The notes below the pieces were generated by a model, which had not been told where the DNA came from, searched no databases, and saw only the letters and a list, made by a program, of their open reading frames with translations. A program made the position numbers and the translations under genes. Of a DNA stretch of 64,000 bases, positions 11,881-23,769 are shown piece by piece. The DNA is taken from positions 1,508,136 to 1,572,135 of the forward strand of contig NC_073746.1 of NCBI RefSeq assembly GCF_029784135.1. Reading direction: 5' to 3'. The stretch comes from Toxorhynchites rutilus septentrionalis (lineage: Eukaryota > Arthropoda > Insecta > Diptera > Culicidae). Each line of letters opens with the position of its first letter. Position 1 is the first letter of the stretch.

Positions 11881-12401
11881 ATGATGTTTCCTTCGTTGTG
11901 TCCCCGTTTCATATCCCTCCTATCCGATCGATAAACTTTTACTTAGTCGCGGCAATACATACACACACTCTTTACAGATACACGGGCCAAAGGTTGTGCA
12001 GTCCACTGATCATTCAACAAGAGCCAAAGGTTGTACCGCTTATGACAACTCTACACGAGCTGATGATTGCGCCGGCTAGTGACCATTCTATCCTGGATTC
12101 CTCGAGTCGAGAAAGACGCACCACGCTAGATATGAGGTACAGACTAGGGGGGCGTTGCTGATTAACGGTCAGCAGCATCCCAATAGGAAGTATCCCGTGT
12201 CGGGCACACGTACAGAGCATCGAAGACTGCAACATACCAATTATGAGAACACTTGTAATACTAACCTCGAGCCAACCGCGAGTAATCGGTTACATATTAC
12301 TAACATAGTTGTAAGACAAAAATTGTCAAAATATTGGACTCCCGGCTCCGTCAGGCTAACGCCACATGTGCCTTAATAAAATATATATTTTGGGAAAAAA
12401 A
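11148..12401 (+). mobile_element. 5'-truncated I-clade LINE (RNase H plus 3' UTR)
   Basis: Flanked by an 11-bp target duplication AACAATGAGTT (11137-11147 and 12402-12412) and ending in an A-rich tail. It holds the RNase H and C-terminal part of ORF2 and about 500 bp of 3' UTR. It is very similar to the LINE at 28382-29613, which ends in the same ATATATATTTTGG plus poly(A). 5' truncation with a target duplication is the normal product of target-primed reverse transcription. Confidence 0.92.
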
Positions 12402-12525
12402 AACAATGAGTTGAACTATAATATTCTTCGAAAAACGGGTATTGAAGCGGTATGTGGACGCTGGAAATGGGCATATTCCTTAGGGTGACCACTACCCCCC
12501 ACTTCCCCTACATTTCAATGTCCAT

Positions 12526-12740
12526 AATCACACAATCATATTTTGTTAACAAATTTTCGTACAGTTTCCTAGAGCGTCCGGTACAATCTGGGCCTTAAAA
12601 CTTCTGAATCTAGTTCCATTCTTCACATTTCGGCCGTAGGATTGTGAAACATTTGTCTTTTTCGCCGATTGACAGATTTTAATGTGTTTTTGGATCTGCT
12701 GGCTTTGCTGATCTGCCACTTCCGGATTTCCAAGTGACTT
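12526..12740. repeat. Dispersed repeat, copy 1 (partner at 21984-22230)
   Basis: Shares blocks with 21984-22230, among them AATCATATTTT, AACAAATTTTCGTA, AGTTTCCT, TTTTGGGATC/TTTTGGATCTG and GATCTGCCACTTCCG, in the same order and strand. It is diverged and gapped. Read on the minus strand the partner copy gives a short coding-like stretch, but no family is recognised. Confidence 0.55.
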
Positions 12741-13590
12741 TCCCTGAACCTTTTCAGAAATTTGCTAATTATCGCGCGGATACGATACCTCGATACGAAC
12801 CTGCAGAATCGAAACGAGACGCGTTTTCTACGGTGAAGTAAATAAATGTACTTATCCTGACAACCAATGCCTACTCTGAGTCTCTACACTCTAATTTTGA
12901 TTCAGTGAAATTTAGAGAAAAAATGTTAGTTTGTTTCATCTTGTTGATTTAAAACATCGGGATAGCTTCGTTCTACTTTCATCTCCAGAAATTGTTTCAC
13001 GACTGAACTAGAATTGCATAAGCAATTTTCAACTGCAACCATAACATTTAATTTAGTAATTGGATTTTTTACAGATTTTCGAATGGGCACTTTACAAACA
13101 CCACATACCAATGTAAACATAGAACATCATAACCAGGGACGCCAGGTGTTTGTTTAAATATATTAACACGGCACGAAAAGTTTCTTCGCAATCATTTTGA
13201 ACAAAAAAGAATAATTTATGACAAAATTTCTGAGAAATTTTTGTTAAAATAATGATTTTCTACTGATTTTTATTTTTATGTAATGCGTTTCAATCATCGT
13301 ACCTAGATGTTTCGAAGTTTATTGCTATGCATGTGAAATAAAAACTAGAGTACTTTATTGTGCAAATGTTAAGAGGATTGCATGCACATAGATTTAAAAC
13401 TTTTCTTTAAATATCGTTGATTAGGTAAACGAACATTGGCTCCATAATAACGAAACTTCTGAGTGGTGAAACCATATTCTGGTAGAAAAATATCGATAAA
13501 ACTAAAATATATATGTAACTTATTCCCCTTTGTTATGATTTTAGGATTTTGGTACTGAGAAGGGAGTCTCGATTGATCAATATTAGAAAT

Positions 13591-13846
13591 GAGGGGCTTA
13601 GAATGAAAGGGGTGTAAGTGATTTGATCGATTTCTCTACATCGACTCTCTCTTTGGGTCATAACCTAGCTGCAAAAACATTCCTAGCTGTATTTACCAAT
13701 GTGGAAAATAGGTCGGAACCTCATCTATCGGATTCTATAGCAAACTTAAATTTAAAAAATTTTTGCAGTTGAGTTATTAACTAAATAAAAAGTTGATGAA
13801 GAGAAATCGATCAAGTCAATTACACCCCTCGCATTCTGAGCCCCTC
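13591..13846. mobile_element. MITE with ~50-bp inverted ends, copy 1
   Basis: 256 bp between a 4-bp duplication AAAT (13587-13590 and 13847-13850). Ends GAGGGGCTTAGAATGAAAGG and, inverted, GAGGGGCTCAGAATGCGAGG. About 50 bp of each end pair up. The interior matches the MITE at 16574-16828 and, more distantly, 56817-57060. In this copy the shared reading frame is broken by an in-frame stop near 13786. The family was not recognised. Confidence 0.85.
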
Positions 13847-13850
13847 AAAT

Positions 13851-14510
13851 GTTGTTTTTCTCAAAATAAAAACATGTCTTCACATCTTACATCACTGGCT
13901 ATATCGAGAAAAAATGACTTAAGTCAAAACATTTCAATGAAACTCGTGCACTGGAATGGGATATTTTGCTCGTCTCGACAGTGACTGAAGCCGAGACGAA
14001 ACGAGACGAATCGCATTTCTGTAATATTTAGGGTCCATGAACTAGCTTTGTGGGATCATTCAAGTATTACGTAACGCACTTAAGAAGGGAGTGTGTGGAT
14101 TCCAGATTGTATTTTGCCAGCATTGCACTATTGTTTCGCCATACTCGTTCATCCCAGCATTCATATGTACCCCGATTATAGCAACCCGATGAGCCAACTT
14201 CGACCTCAATCTGAAAACATAATCGGAGCGTGCAACACCGGCAAATGGGGCTGTCATTTCCACCCGTAGTGGAGCCAACAAATATTTTGGAATCCCGGAG
14301 CAAATGGCAAACCTCTCGAAGCTGGTTATTCACAAGGAGGAGTAAATTTCTTGTGAAATCTGGTTTTAAAATAAATCCAAATAAATCTGAACAGTTTTGT
14401 GCAAATGACCCTTTGTTATATGTTGTGCATGGAAGGGAAAGTAATATTTGAGCGACCCCTAGTTGAAACATTTACAAATTTGACTTGTCTCATGTCAACG
14501 TATCTATCTA
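13851..14510. other. No recognisable gene
   Basis: AT-rich sequence between a MITE and a Helitron. Short ORFs on the minus strand around 14060-14470 show no known motif and overlap each other. A direct repeat of the CGAGACGA type occurs around 13970-14010. Confidence 0.5.
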
Positions 14511-16089
14511 TCTATATATATATAAAAATGGATTTCTGTCTGTCTGTCTGTCTGTCTGATTCTTATGGACTCGGAAACTATTGAACCGATCATCATTAAA
14601 ATTGGTATGTAGGGGTTTTTGGGTCCGATGAAGGTTTTCGTGATAGTTTGAGACCCCTCCCCCCTCTCTAAGGGGGGCTGCCATACAAATTAAACACAAA
14701 TTTCTACATTACTCGGGAATTAATTACGCAAATGATTAAGAAAATTTTAAGAAATTTGACATATGACAATTTGACAAATTTGACATATTGAGGTTCAAAT
14801 TTTTGCATCATTCGAAAACTAATCAAGGAAATGGAGCCAAAATTGTCATGCGAATGTTTTAGGGGGCACGAATCGTTTCCATGGTGAATAGACATTTCTT
14901 CCCTCTCTCTGAGGGGGGAGGACTGTCATACAAATGAAGCATACATTTCTGCATAATTCAAGAGGGCAAGAAACATTTCTAAGGTGGTTCAACACCTCCC
15001 TCCACCCCTCTCTCTAAGGGGAGGCTGTCATACAAAATAAACACAAATTTCTGCATAACATGAGAACTTATCAAGCAAATGGAACCAAATTTGGCATGTG
15101 GAGGTTTTAGAGTGCAATGAATGTTTTCCTGTCGTGAAGCACGTGACCGACTGTTGCTTATCGGTCCTTCCCCAACAGCTCCCGCAGGTGAGTGTGGACA
15201 CAATTCGGCCGAAAGTGATCTGGCTAACACATTGTAGTTATGAAGAAATTAAATTACCTAAAATCTGTCGGTGTCCATGTGCTATATGAAACGTCCCATA
15301 CCAGAAAAACAAAAAGAAGATAAAACGAAGCAGTGGACCAAAATAGAAATAATAAATATGAAAAAACCAACATTTAGTTCAGCGAATATGCTTAAAGTGT
15401 AGGAGAAGATAGTAAAAAATATCTATCAATGTGTTAAAAAAACATGACAATTGAAAATTTCCGGAAAACTCTGAAGGAAAAAGGGAAAATTCGGAAAATT
15501 AAATTCCCATATGTTCTACAATTACATAGTGACAAGTGCTGTTTTTTCCCTGTTGGGTGTGAACCACTGCGTCCATTATTCTGAAATATTATGGTAACAA
15601 GTGCTGTTAGTCCGTTTGATGTTTGCGCTAGCGAAATTGATCTTTGTTCGAAACTGGAAATGGATTTAAATGTGATGAAACGAACTCCTATATCTTCTTC
15701 TATCTATACCACCAAAAAGTATCGTCGAATGATAAGAGCAGAACTAGAGGAAGGAATTGTCCGATTTAGGGCTGTCTTTGGTCTATCTTATTTTCTGTAT
15801 AAAACATTTATTCCATGCAACGGGGGAACATGTTATTTGCAAGTGGTTGAAAAATCTTGAACGAGAATTGTCTCTGAAAATAATCTGATATTATGATGAT
15901 GAGTTTTGTTAGAAATGCAAGGAATTTTATAGTAAAAAGTAAATTCAACGGGTCGATTAGAAGATCAATCAATGAACAGCTCTACGATCGGACCCATGAA
16001 CTTGCTCATAGTAAGAAAACGTGAATGTTTGAAGGTATTGATAATAAAAAACAAATTTTGGGCGGGACGAAATTTGCCGGGTCAGCTAG
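14511..16089 (+). mobile_element. Non-autonomous Helitron, copy A (1.58 kb)
   Basis: Starts with TC (TCTATATATATATAAAAATG) and ends with CTAG (GCCGGGTCAGCTAG), inserted between A (14510) and T (16090), the Helitron rule. After the start come GTCT repeats and CTCGGAAACTATTGAACCGA. The interior has ~120-bp minisatellite units, each with C-rich CCCCTCTCTAAGG and a GCATAA-type block. Near the 3' end is a coding-like stretch (15591-15857) shared with copies B and C. No Rep/helicase gene is present, so it depends on another element. Confidence 0.88.
15591..15860 (+). other. Coding-like segment carried by the Helitron, shared among copies
   Basis: Open frame of 89 codons beginning MVTSAVSPFDVCASEIDLCS. 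The same frame recurs in copy B (31568-31765) and copy C (40405-40596, minus strand). It may be a captured gene fragment or the decayed remainder of an element protein. I do not recognise it. Frames diverge toward the end (KYRRMIRAELEEG versus a frameshifted version), so it is not kept intact. Confidence 0.4.
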
Positions 16090-16304
16090 TTCATAAATCA
16101 AAATGTTTGTCAGTTTTCGGAGACGAATGAATCGTAATATTCATAGTCTCCGTGAACAAAGGAAAATAAGAAGAATTTTTGAATTTCTAAATTTATCATC
16201 ATTTATTCATACAGAATTTGCTGGCAAATAACGCCCGGCACCATTAATTATCTCATACACTGAAACCTGCAGCAAAGTGTAGTAAAAATAGTCTATTCTC
16301 ACTG

Positions 16305-16430
16305 TTTTTTTTTAATCGTTTATTTTTACAGGCTCAGTTACATAAGTTTAAAGGAGCCAAACTCCTATCTGTATTGTTACAAGTATATATAAACATTTTT
16401 CATTAATTCTAATGTTAATGAAGTAGAGAA
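16305..16430 (-). mobile_element. Very short 5'-truncated LINE tail (126 bp)
   Basis: Poly(T) on the plus strand followed by CGTTTATTTTTACAGGCTCA, matching the 3' end of the LINE at 37235-38443. A 10-bp target duplication ATTCTCACTG flanks it (16295-16304 and 16431-16440). Only 3' UTR is present. Confidence 0.9.
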
Positions 16431-16573
16431 ATTCTCACTGCTGTTTCAGCATGTGAAAAAATAACGTGGCAATATGGAAAAAAACATGGTGTAAATTAAA
16501 ATGCTCAGAGTTCTATAAGTAAAAAAGAATTTTCGGTTCAGTTTTAAATACCCCAAATCTAAATCATTTAATT

Positions 16574-16828
16574 GAGGGGCTTAGAATGAAAGGGGTGTAA
16601 GTGATTTGATCGATTTCTCTACATCGACTCTCTCTTTTGGTAATAACTTAGCTACAAATGCATTCCCAGCTGTATTTGACAATGTGCGAGATAGATCAGA
16701 ACCTCAACTATCGGATTATATAGCAAACTTAAATTGGAACGTTTTTGCAGTTGAGCTATTAACTGAAGAAAAAGTTGATGAAGAGAAATCGATCAAGTCA
16801 CTTACACCCCTTGCATTCTAAACCCCTC
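16574..16828. mobile_element. MITE with ~50-bp inverted ends, copy 2
   Basis: 255 bp between AATT duplications (16570-16573 and 16829-16832). About 85 percent similar to copy 1 by eye. Unlike copy 1, one reading frame is open almost from end to end (16585-16821), running through both inverted repeats. Confidence 0.88.
16585..16821 (+). other. Conserved small reading frame inside the MITE
   Basis: The frame includes IDFSTSTLSFGNNLA, AVFDNVRDRSEPQLSDYIANL and EEKVDEEKSIKSL. No ATG lies near the start; the first usable codon is TTG at 16606. It aligns with the frame of the distant MITE at 56823-57041 (VFDDKECERGPRLSNYMAKL). Of 13 identical residues in the aligned core, 8 use different codons, which hints at past selection on protein. 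Function unknown. The alternative is chance similarity of diverged noncoding repeats. Confidence 0.35.
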
Positions 16829-16832
16829 AATT

Positions 16833-17676
16833 ATCACTATTTGATTACGTGCAATTCTGAAGATATTTCTATCAAAAATCAGGGTTTCCAAACCGATTGA
16901 GTTTTTGAGTGTTTCCAAAAATGTTTGTTCTGATTCCACCAACGACGAAAAGGAAACAACGGCGCAGATTGCGTTAAGGCATTCCAACATTCTTGTTATG
17001 ACTGTCATAAAAAATATATAAATTCATTTCCTTACTGAAACAATATATCACATCAATTCATCATTCCTAGTGAAAGTTATGGCTTCCGTTTCAACTTGCC
17101 CCGGCGTACCTTACTCATGTTTCAAAGTAAAAATTAACTGGGTAAGCCAGGCCCCGGCTAAGAAAATATGAAAATATGTCAATTTAGCTGTCATCGCCCG
17201 AGATGGAAAATGTAAGGTGGGAAGATTTTTAATATAAACAAAATCTGTGACGTCACAGATATCGATTTTCTTATGTTACTTTTCTTACAATTATCCACTA
17301 CACAAGAAAAGTATTGTTATTAGAGGTAAAAATAATTGGATAAAAATGAACGACTATATTTTTTCAAGAAATAATGCTAATGTTCAAAATCACAATGGCC
17401 CAACTAACATTTTATCAGAAACTGAAGTTGCGGTGGTGCTGAGGTGTTCTGAACTTAATTACGAGTCAATTTTACTTTTCGTCAAATGTTAAGTTTGTAT
17501 GATTCTCAACGCTAGAATTATATTATTTGAACTTTTTTTCTCATAAAAACAGGCAAAAGTACAAATTCATGCAAAATGTTCCTTGTAAAATGCAAAATGT
17601 CTTGATTCACACAGTTTGAGATTTTGCAAATTGCATTTGCGACCCGGACATGTTTGATGCTGTTACATGCTGTGTA
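16833..17676. other. No recognisable gene
   Basis: AT-rich with no long motif-bearing ORF. A palindromic GTGACGTCAC lies at 17248-17257. I could not tie any part to a repeat family seen elsewhere in the window. Confidence 0.5.
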
Positions 17677-18240
17677 CAGGGTAACTTCGATATAACGTAC
17701 ATTTCACTTTCAAAATTGTACGTTCTTTTGTATATCGTTCGTATCGTTTGTATATCGTTCTTTATGTATATTTGTATGAATTGTATATCGAAGCATGATA
17801 AAGAACTCACAAACGTAGCCTATAAAACATTATTGTGTTGCTGTTTTAGTAAAGTTAATGAATCAATTCAATTAGAAGACGAAGCCAGCATTTCTCTTTC
17901 TGCTTCCCTTCTTCTGTTGATTAAAGCTTGATTTATTTAGAATCCGGAACTACCATGGTTTGCTGTATTTCGGGATTGATTGAAGGTAAAAAACATGTTT
18001 TAGCGTCACAATACAGATAATTCATTGTGCTTTCAGAAAAAAAATATCCAAAATGTTTTTTCCTTACACGTTGGAAATGTGTACGTACGTCCCCATATAA
18101 GTGTGTTAAACGTATGCCGTCCAGCAATTGAATGGATTCAGGTTTTTGTAGTCCAAGTAGTGCATATGTAACTTTTTCACAAATATCAAAATAGGAATAT
18201 GGTATCAATTTTGTCGTAACAAAGTCTATATTATACAAAC
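17677..18240. mobile_element. Tigger/pogo-type element, copy 1, right end missing
   Basis: Begins after TA with CAGGGTAACTTCGATATAAC, followed by ACGTACATTTCACTTTCAAA. The body is collinear with copy 2 (18343-18813) up to about 18070. It then continues with about 170 bp not present in copy 2. A 101-codon minus-strand ORF (17933-18238) in this extra part has no recognised motif. The matching right terminus is absent here. Confidence 0.65.
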
Positions 18241-18342
18241 TATAGAAACTCTGTTAGAAAATTCCGGTTCTATTGTTATTATGTTGGATCGGACACAGAA
18301 TATGAAACAACTTGTCTCTAACACCTCAATACAGCCTCAATA

Positions 18343-18813
18343 CAGGTAAACTTCGATATAACGTACATTTCACTTTCAAAATTGTACGTTGTATCGAATT
18401 GTACGTTATATCGAAGCATAATAAAGTACTCAGAAACGTAGTCTATAATACATTATTGTGTTGCTGTTTTAGTAAAGTCAATGAATAACTTCAATCAGAA
18501 AACGAAGCCAGCCTTTCTCATGATGTTTTCCTTCGTACTGTTGATTAAAGCTTGATTCATTTAGAATTCGGAATCACAAAAACAGCTGTATTTCGGGATT
18601 GATTGAAAGTACAAAATTTGTTTTAGCATCACAATACAGATAACTCATTGTTCTATCAGAAAAAAAAATATTGAAAAAAATTTTCCTTTACACTTTCGAA
18701 ATGTGTACGTTATATCGAGGTAAAATGTACGTTGTATCGAGTGACGTTATATCGAGGGTACGTTATAACGAGGGTACGTTATAACGAGGGTACGTTATAT
18801 CGAAGTTTCCCTG
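18343..18813. mobile_element. Tigger/pogo-type MITE, copy 2 (471 bp)
   Basis: CAGGTAAACTTCGATATAAC at the left and its inverse ending TTATATCGAAGTTTCCCTG at the right, flanked by TA (18341-18342, 18814-18815). The right subterminal region has repeated units GAGGGTACGTTATAACGA. TA target and CAGG-type ends fit the pogo/Tigger branch of Tc1/mariner. Confidence 0.82.
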
Positions 18814-18815
18814 TA

Positions 18816-19314
18816 CCCCTACTTATGATCAAAATAAGAGAATGGTTACTCATTTGTAACGCCTACCCGTCACTGACACTATAATATTTACATACCTCTT
18901 GTGGTTATGGTATTTTGAAGTTGGTGCATTCGAACATTTAGAATATTCCTAACATCCTAATTCAATTTTGCTACAACCGAAGAAACATATTTCTTTTTTT
19001 TTTATCTGTCCCGGATAGATCCGCAATCAATCCCATCGGCGTTCCCCTCGTCATTTCTATGCATTGAATCCTCTTTTGTATGGCTGACTGAATGCTCTGG
19101 CGTGGCACTGATGCTCTGTGTTGTGTTTCATTCGTTTTGTTCGCTTTTTCTTCGCAAACCCACCCAACCATTTCCCCCAGGGGTGGAGGAGAACCGGGGT
19201 GGTGATGGTGGGTTGCTCTGGTTGGGAAAATAAAGCTTTTGCTTTTCTCGTTTCCGAGCGCACAAAAAGGATGCTCCGTTAGGAGGGACACATGGATCGG
19301 ATGAGGGTGGTAGT

Positions 19315-19361
<47 letters not shown>

Positions 19362-22289
19362 TAGCAGGAGCATATCGCATCCTCCGCTTTTACACTGGAT
19401 GTGTATGGGAGGTTATTGTATTGTGCATGTATTCCTTGCGAAGCAGGTTTCTCATATTCTCGGCTCATTCCAACCATCCTGGCCACACAACGGTGGCACT
19501 GTACCATGAATACCCATTGCCTGTCGTACCATCTCGTCGTCCTCGGAAGCTTTAGGATGATAAACATAGCAAGCGAGAGAGAGAGAGAGAGAAAGAGAGA
19601 GTGCAGCATCCTTCCAGCGTTCGGAGCGATGATTTTCATTACAATTTAATACAACGGAAAACAGAGAAGAGCGCTTCGTACATGGCGTGGTGGAGTAGAA
19701 TGGTTGTGTTGTGCTGAATATGAAGGAGCTGCGTTCTCTATGTCCTGATGCCGTTGGGAGGGTGGGTTTCGGTTCGGTGAGAGCGCTTTTCAATAGAAAC
19801 AACGCTGGGGAATGAGGCTTAGAATAGAGCTACAACGAGCGAGAAAATGAGAACAAAATCAATTTTTTCCTTTATTCAGTTCGGTTGTTTTGTGTTTGGT
19901 AGGTCGCTATGAAAAGCGTATACAGCAGCAGTCATGATAATGATGTCGCATCGCATAACATTTATGTTGTAACTTAATCGTCAGCAGATTTTCGGGGCTT
20001 TGATCTTTTGTTTAGACATTCGCCAGACAATGGGAAGTTTACCTTCGTGTGAAGTTGCCAACCGAGGGGTTCGAGAGGGATGAAATGGTGTGGAATCTTT
20101 TATTTTTTTCACCGCAGGATGAGGCTCAGAATTATCTGCCTCTTTTGGGGTTTCCATCAACATGTTATTCCGAGAGTAGTCCAGACAATGTGGTAGACGA
20201 AAATTTGTATTCATTAGGAGATTTTCCGTTTCCCCGAAGTGGGGTTTGAGGAGGGCGACATGAAAATATGTTGTTTGGAGGGCTATTGATTTTCTTCACG
20301 TGTATATACATACATAGGTTCAGGGCGTGGTTGTCTTGCTGCTTTAGGGAAGAAGTTGAGCTGCTGTAGTTCTGCTTGGTGTCACGTAGGAGAAACGAAT
20401 AGTTTTTAGCTCTATGTAAGATTCATTCATCCGATTGAATGAAATGAAAAATGTAACAAAATTTCCCCGGGCGAAATATTTGTTTGTTCTTTGAATTAAT
20501 TATCTTTTGAATTATCTGAACACGCTTCGCATGAGGAAAGAGGAATATATTTGAGCAAGTTTTTTAGTGGTAGATGAATGGTACACGAGCGATCATTAAA
20601 TATCGATATAAAACCCAAATATAATATTGTTATCAACCAGTTGAAGTAGCTATTTTATATTAGAATCAGGAATCAAATCAATCGACTAATTGTTTAATGA
20701 CATTTTTCCGCCTTTCACTTTATTTTTGATCATTCCAGTTCTTACTTTTGCAGTATTGAGTGATGGTTTCGCTTTCGTTGTATTTCTCATATAGGGACTG
20801 ATTTTTCGTATAGAGGCTAATGCACTAGCATTATCTTTATAGCAATCATCTGATAGAATGGCAACATGACACTTGGAAGCCGTTCATTTCATCGAATCTG
20901 CTATATTTTGTCAATTGTTATTTTTGAGAAATTTTCTCTTCTTACTTTCAGTGATGAGAATTCCGTTACGATTCGCCTGTGCTGTGCAAGATGGAAACTG
21001 AAAGAACAAATTCGAGTTTGTGTATTTTGGGTTTCCTTAGGTTCCAAATCGTGTTTAGGAATTTCATTAAACAAAACATATTTTTTAAATTTTTCTCCAT
21101 TTGAAGCTCAACTGGAGAGCCAATGACACCTTTATGCGCCTAGATGGCAGTTGGCTAACGATTTCATGGAGTCCACGGTATTATCCCACACTTGCTTGAA
21201 GCTATGATGTTGCCAGTATGCGATGCTAGTTCTCTGTAAAGTTCACTGGTAAGGCTTCCGGATAAATATTGGATATGTCTTGTTGGGGTTCAAACATTAG
21301 TTATAGTAACTGTTAAAAGTAGTTCAATAGCGAGCCATTTTTGGAAAAAAAGGAGATTTGTCTGGCCACCCTTAAATAGGAATAGGCACACGAGTGAAAA
21401 AAATTAAATAAAAAAATATAAATGAGAAAAAAAAACTTCAGTATGTCCTACACAATTGAAACAATTGTATTCCTCAATAGGCCTCGGGCAGTGTTGCCAC
21501 AGGTACAGATTTATCTGGAAAAGCAGTTTTTTTTTGGTACAGATGCTGTGCGATACAGGTGAAATATTTTAAATGCGTGGGGTTTGTCAGGTAGAGATAA
21601 AATATATTCGATTTTAATGATTCGACTTTCAAGGCTGCTCAAGGGTTGGGTCCGTAGTATTGGCTGGATTCATCACATTCGTAATCATTGTTACTCCATT
21701 TTAGCTGTATCACTGTTTGATGGAATTTGAGTAGTGCCAGCTTGTAAAGTCTGGCAATCCAAATCATGTTGCTCCATGAAATACAATAGTTTCTCCCATA
21801 AACTTTTCCGGTAAATTTGTTGTTTCATGGCTCCAAAAGTAACTAAAATTTAGCTTTTCTGTTCACAGCTTCAGATTATATGCCAGATATGGACCTTTTT
21901 GCGTAATTTTGAGTTCTTGTTGATTTAAAATTCTTCCGGAACACTTGTATGCGAAAATTTGATCGCATTACGTTTTGTTGTTCAAAACCTTGCAATCATA
22001 TTTTCTCAACAAATTTTCGTAGAGTTTCCTCGAGCGCTTCTTTTCCTCCAAGTTCTGCTTTGCCTTCTACTCCGGCATAATTGGGAGCTCTTAATTTCTT
22101 TATCCGACCCTCTTTTTCGCTTTTGGGCGTAACGATGATAGCTTCGGGACCTGCATAAAAATGCCCACTATCATCGATCGTGTTTTGGGATCCGTTGGCT
22201 TTGTTGATCCGCCACTTCCGAGTTTCCTTAACACACCGTCAATTTTGGAAATTTTTCTATATTTTCATTTAAAAAAAATTTCAACATGA
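18816..22289. other. No recognisable gene; simple repeats
   Basis: Contains a trinucleotide (CAG)n-type tract with interruptions at about 19314-19363, and a (GA)n tract at 19577-19603. Poly-glutamine, poly-leucine or poly-alanine readings across the CAG tract are translations of the repeat, not genes. 21984-22230 is copy 2 of a dispersed repeat (partner 12526-12740). 19000-19800 is richer in G and C than its surroundings and could be unique host sequence. Confidence 0.5.
21984..22230. repeat. Dispersed repeat, copy 2 (partner at 12526-12740)
   Basis: Collinear with 12526-12740 (see there). On the minus strand a frame reads GPEAIIVTPKSEKEGRIKKL and GKEALEETLRKFVEKI, which looks coding-like. 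I cannot assign it to a family. Confidence 0.5.
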
Positions 22290-22364
22290 AATTAATAGAA
22301 CTTCTTCTGAAATATTTGAAACAAATTATTAGGAGCCTGCACGATTGTTTGGAACTCCAAAAAA

Positions 22365-22679
22365 ATGGTAGACCGTTGTGAAATGTGGTGTACTCAGAAT
22401 TTCATGACAGTCAGCATCTCAAAATGTAGCATCATCTCCATCTATCGAAAGACCAAACCAATTGTATTTGACTACTTCATCGCAGGACAACCATTGTCAA
22501 GAGCAGCTCAAGTACGAGATCTGGACCTTATGCTGAATAGTGCCGTGACATTTCGAATACACTATAGTGACGTTATTTCGATTATAGTGACGATTTCCAC
22601 AGAGTTCCGGCATCCATTATGCCTACGAATTCTATATTGTTCATTGATGAAATCAATAAGACAAAAAAAAGTCAGTTGA
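22365..22679 (+). pseudogene. Reverse transcriptase C-terminal remnant, Jockey/CR1-like LINE
   Basis: The frame reads WCTQNFMTVSISKCSIISI, KPIVFDYFIAGQPLSRA, QVRDLDLMLNSAVTFRIHYS and FRHPLCLRILYCSLMKSI. This order (N-x-K-C, then DYFIAGQPL, then DLGV-like DLDLMLN, then HY-S, then CLR-LYCSL) is the palm/thumb end of Jockey-type RTs. Key glycines are replaced and flanking frames are closed, so this is a remnant. It differs from the I-clade LINEs of the window. Confidence 0.72.
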
Positions 22680-23409
22680 AGAAATATAAGTATATAAATA
22701 AATGAATAGTTTTTCGATATGTTAGACAAATTATCGTAATTTATGAATGAGGATAGCGCTGTTTATGAGGCTGTAAATCATCTCCGTACGATTCTCTTGG
22801 AGGTTTTTACTGTTGTTTTGATAAACAATATAACAGATTTCTGAAGGCGGATTACAAAAAATGGTGCCAAAGTTATTATTTCGTTCAAATATCGAAGGTA
22901 TCAGATACACTCAGAAGTAAATACTTTTAGAAAACTACAACATTTAAAAGATTAACTGACCAAAGTAACTGTATCCAATGGTGCATATTTACTTTAGCGA
23001 TTTGCAATATCTTCTAGTTTAACCGTGGTATACTGTAAATTTTCACTTACAACACTTTCTTTGCAGTCTGGACTAGATTGTTCTCGGCAAATTTACAATT
23101 ATTTATGAGATTGGACAACTCTGTAACAACCGTAATTATTATAAAGGCAGGAGCGCATGCCACCGAGTTTTCGTAACACAATATATCAAGCCGGAACAAG
23201 ACAAGATAACTAGATAAACAAGATAAAACCTTGAATAAGTTTTTGCATGTCTCTAGAACGTTGTAGATAACATGTCACTGACGATGTATCGTATGGCCTT
23301 AGCCACGTTCATTAGTATTTGGAAAGTACAAGGAAATGATCCGGTAAACCGCAGACGACATTGAGAGGATGAAAGGTACCCCTTATGAATCCGTGTTCTA
23401 CCTAGTTAA

Positions 23410-23544
23410 CGCTTTATCGACCGCTAGCCTATTAATCGGTTTTTGGATTGCTAACCGAAAAATTAGCCGGTACTGGGAGTAAATGCGCGTGGGACCAAGC
23501 TGGTACTTAGTGAAAGGCCTTAACTACGAGCGGTCGATGAAGTG
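23410..23544. mobile_element. 135-bp piggyBac-like MITE flanked by TTAA
   Basis: TTAA at 23406-23409 and 23545-23548. The ends are CGCTTTATCGACCGCT and, inverted, CACTTCATCGACCGCT (16 bp, two mismatches). TTAA targets are characteristic of piggyBac transposons. No coding capacity. Confidence 0.7.
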
Positions 23545-23769
23545 TTAATAGACCTGTAACTAAGTCTTTGGATCGACGCACTGGGATGCATTCTTTATGA
23601 TATCTGCGAGGTATACTGATGGGCAAAATAAAGTGGCCACCTCACTTTGAGGTAGGACTACGTCTTTGATTTAAATATATTGGGGTCATCCTACGAAAAA
23701 TGTGACGTAAAATTAAGGGATTTCAAATGGATATTACGCAAAATTGTTATTGCAATATATGTTATATTA

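Larger units (their letters stand above)
10299..12511. mobile_element. Unassigned TIR element with GTGGTCAC motifs, hosting a LINE
   Basis: The left edge (GTAGGGGTAGTGGGCGCAAA, then GTGGTCACC) and the right edge (GGTGACCACTACCCCCCACT, then TCCCCTAC) are inverted versions of each other over roughly 30 bp with mismatches. Inside, the motif G-G-C-A-A-A-G-[T/C]-G-G-T-C-A recurs (about 10660, 11000, 11025). A perfect hairpin lies at 10948-11022 and a LINE inserted at 11148-12401. Without the LINE it is about 950 bp and has no coding potential. The target duplication is not clear, so the exact ends and superfamily are uncertain. Confidence 0.5.

Noticed and set aside
19128..19373. Leu-, Ala- and Cys-rich ORFs across a CAG-type tract
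   Set aside because: They are translations of a trinucleotide repeat in several frames; no flanking domain.
20049..20249. 66-codon plus-strand ORF and 77-codon minus-strand ORF
   Set aside because: They overlap in antisense, have no recognised motif, and no other evidence favours either.
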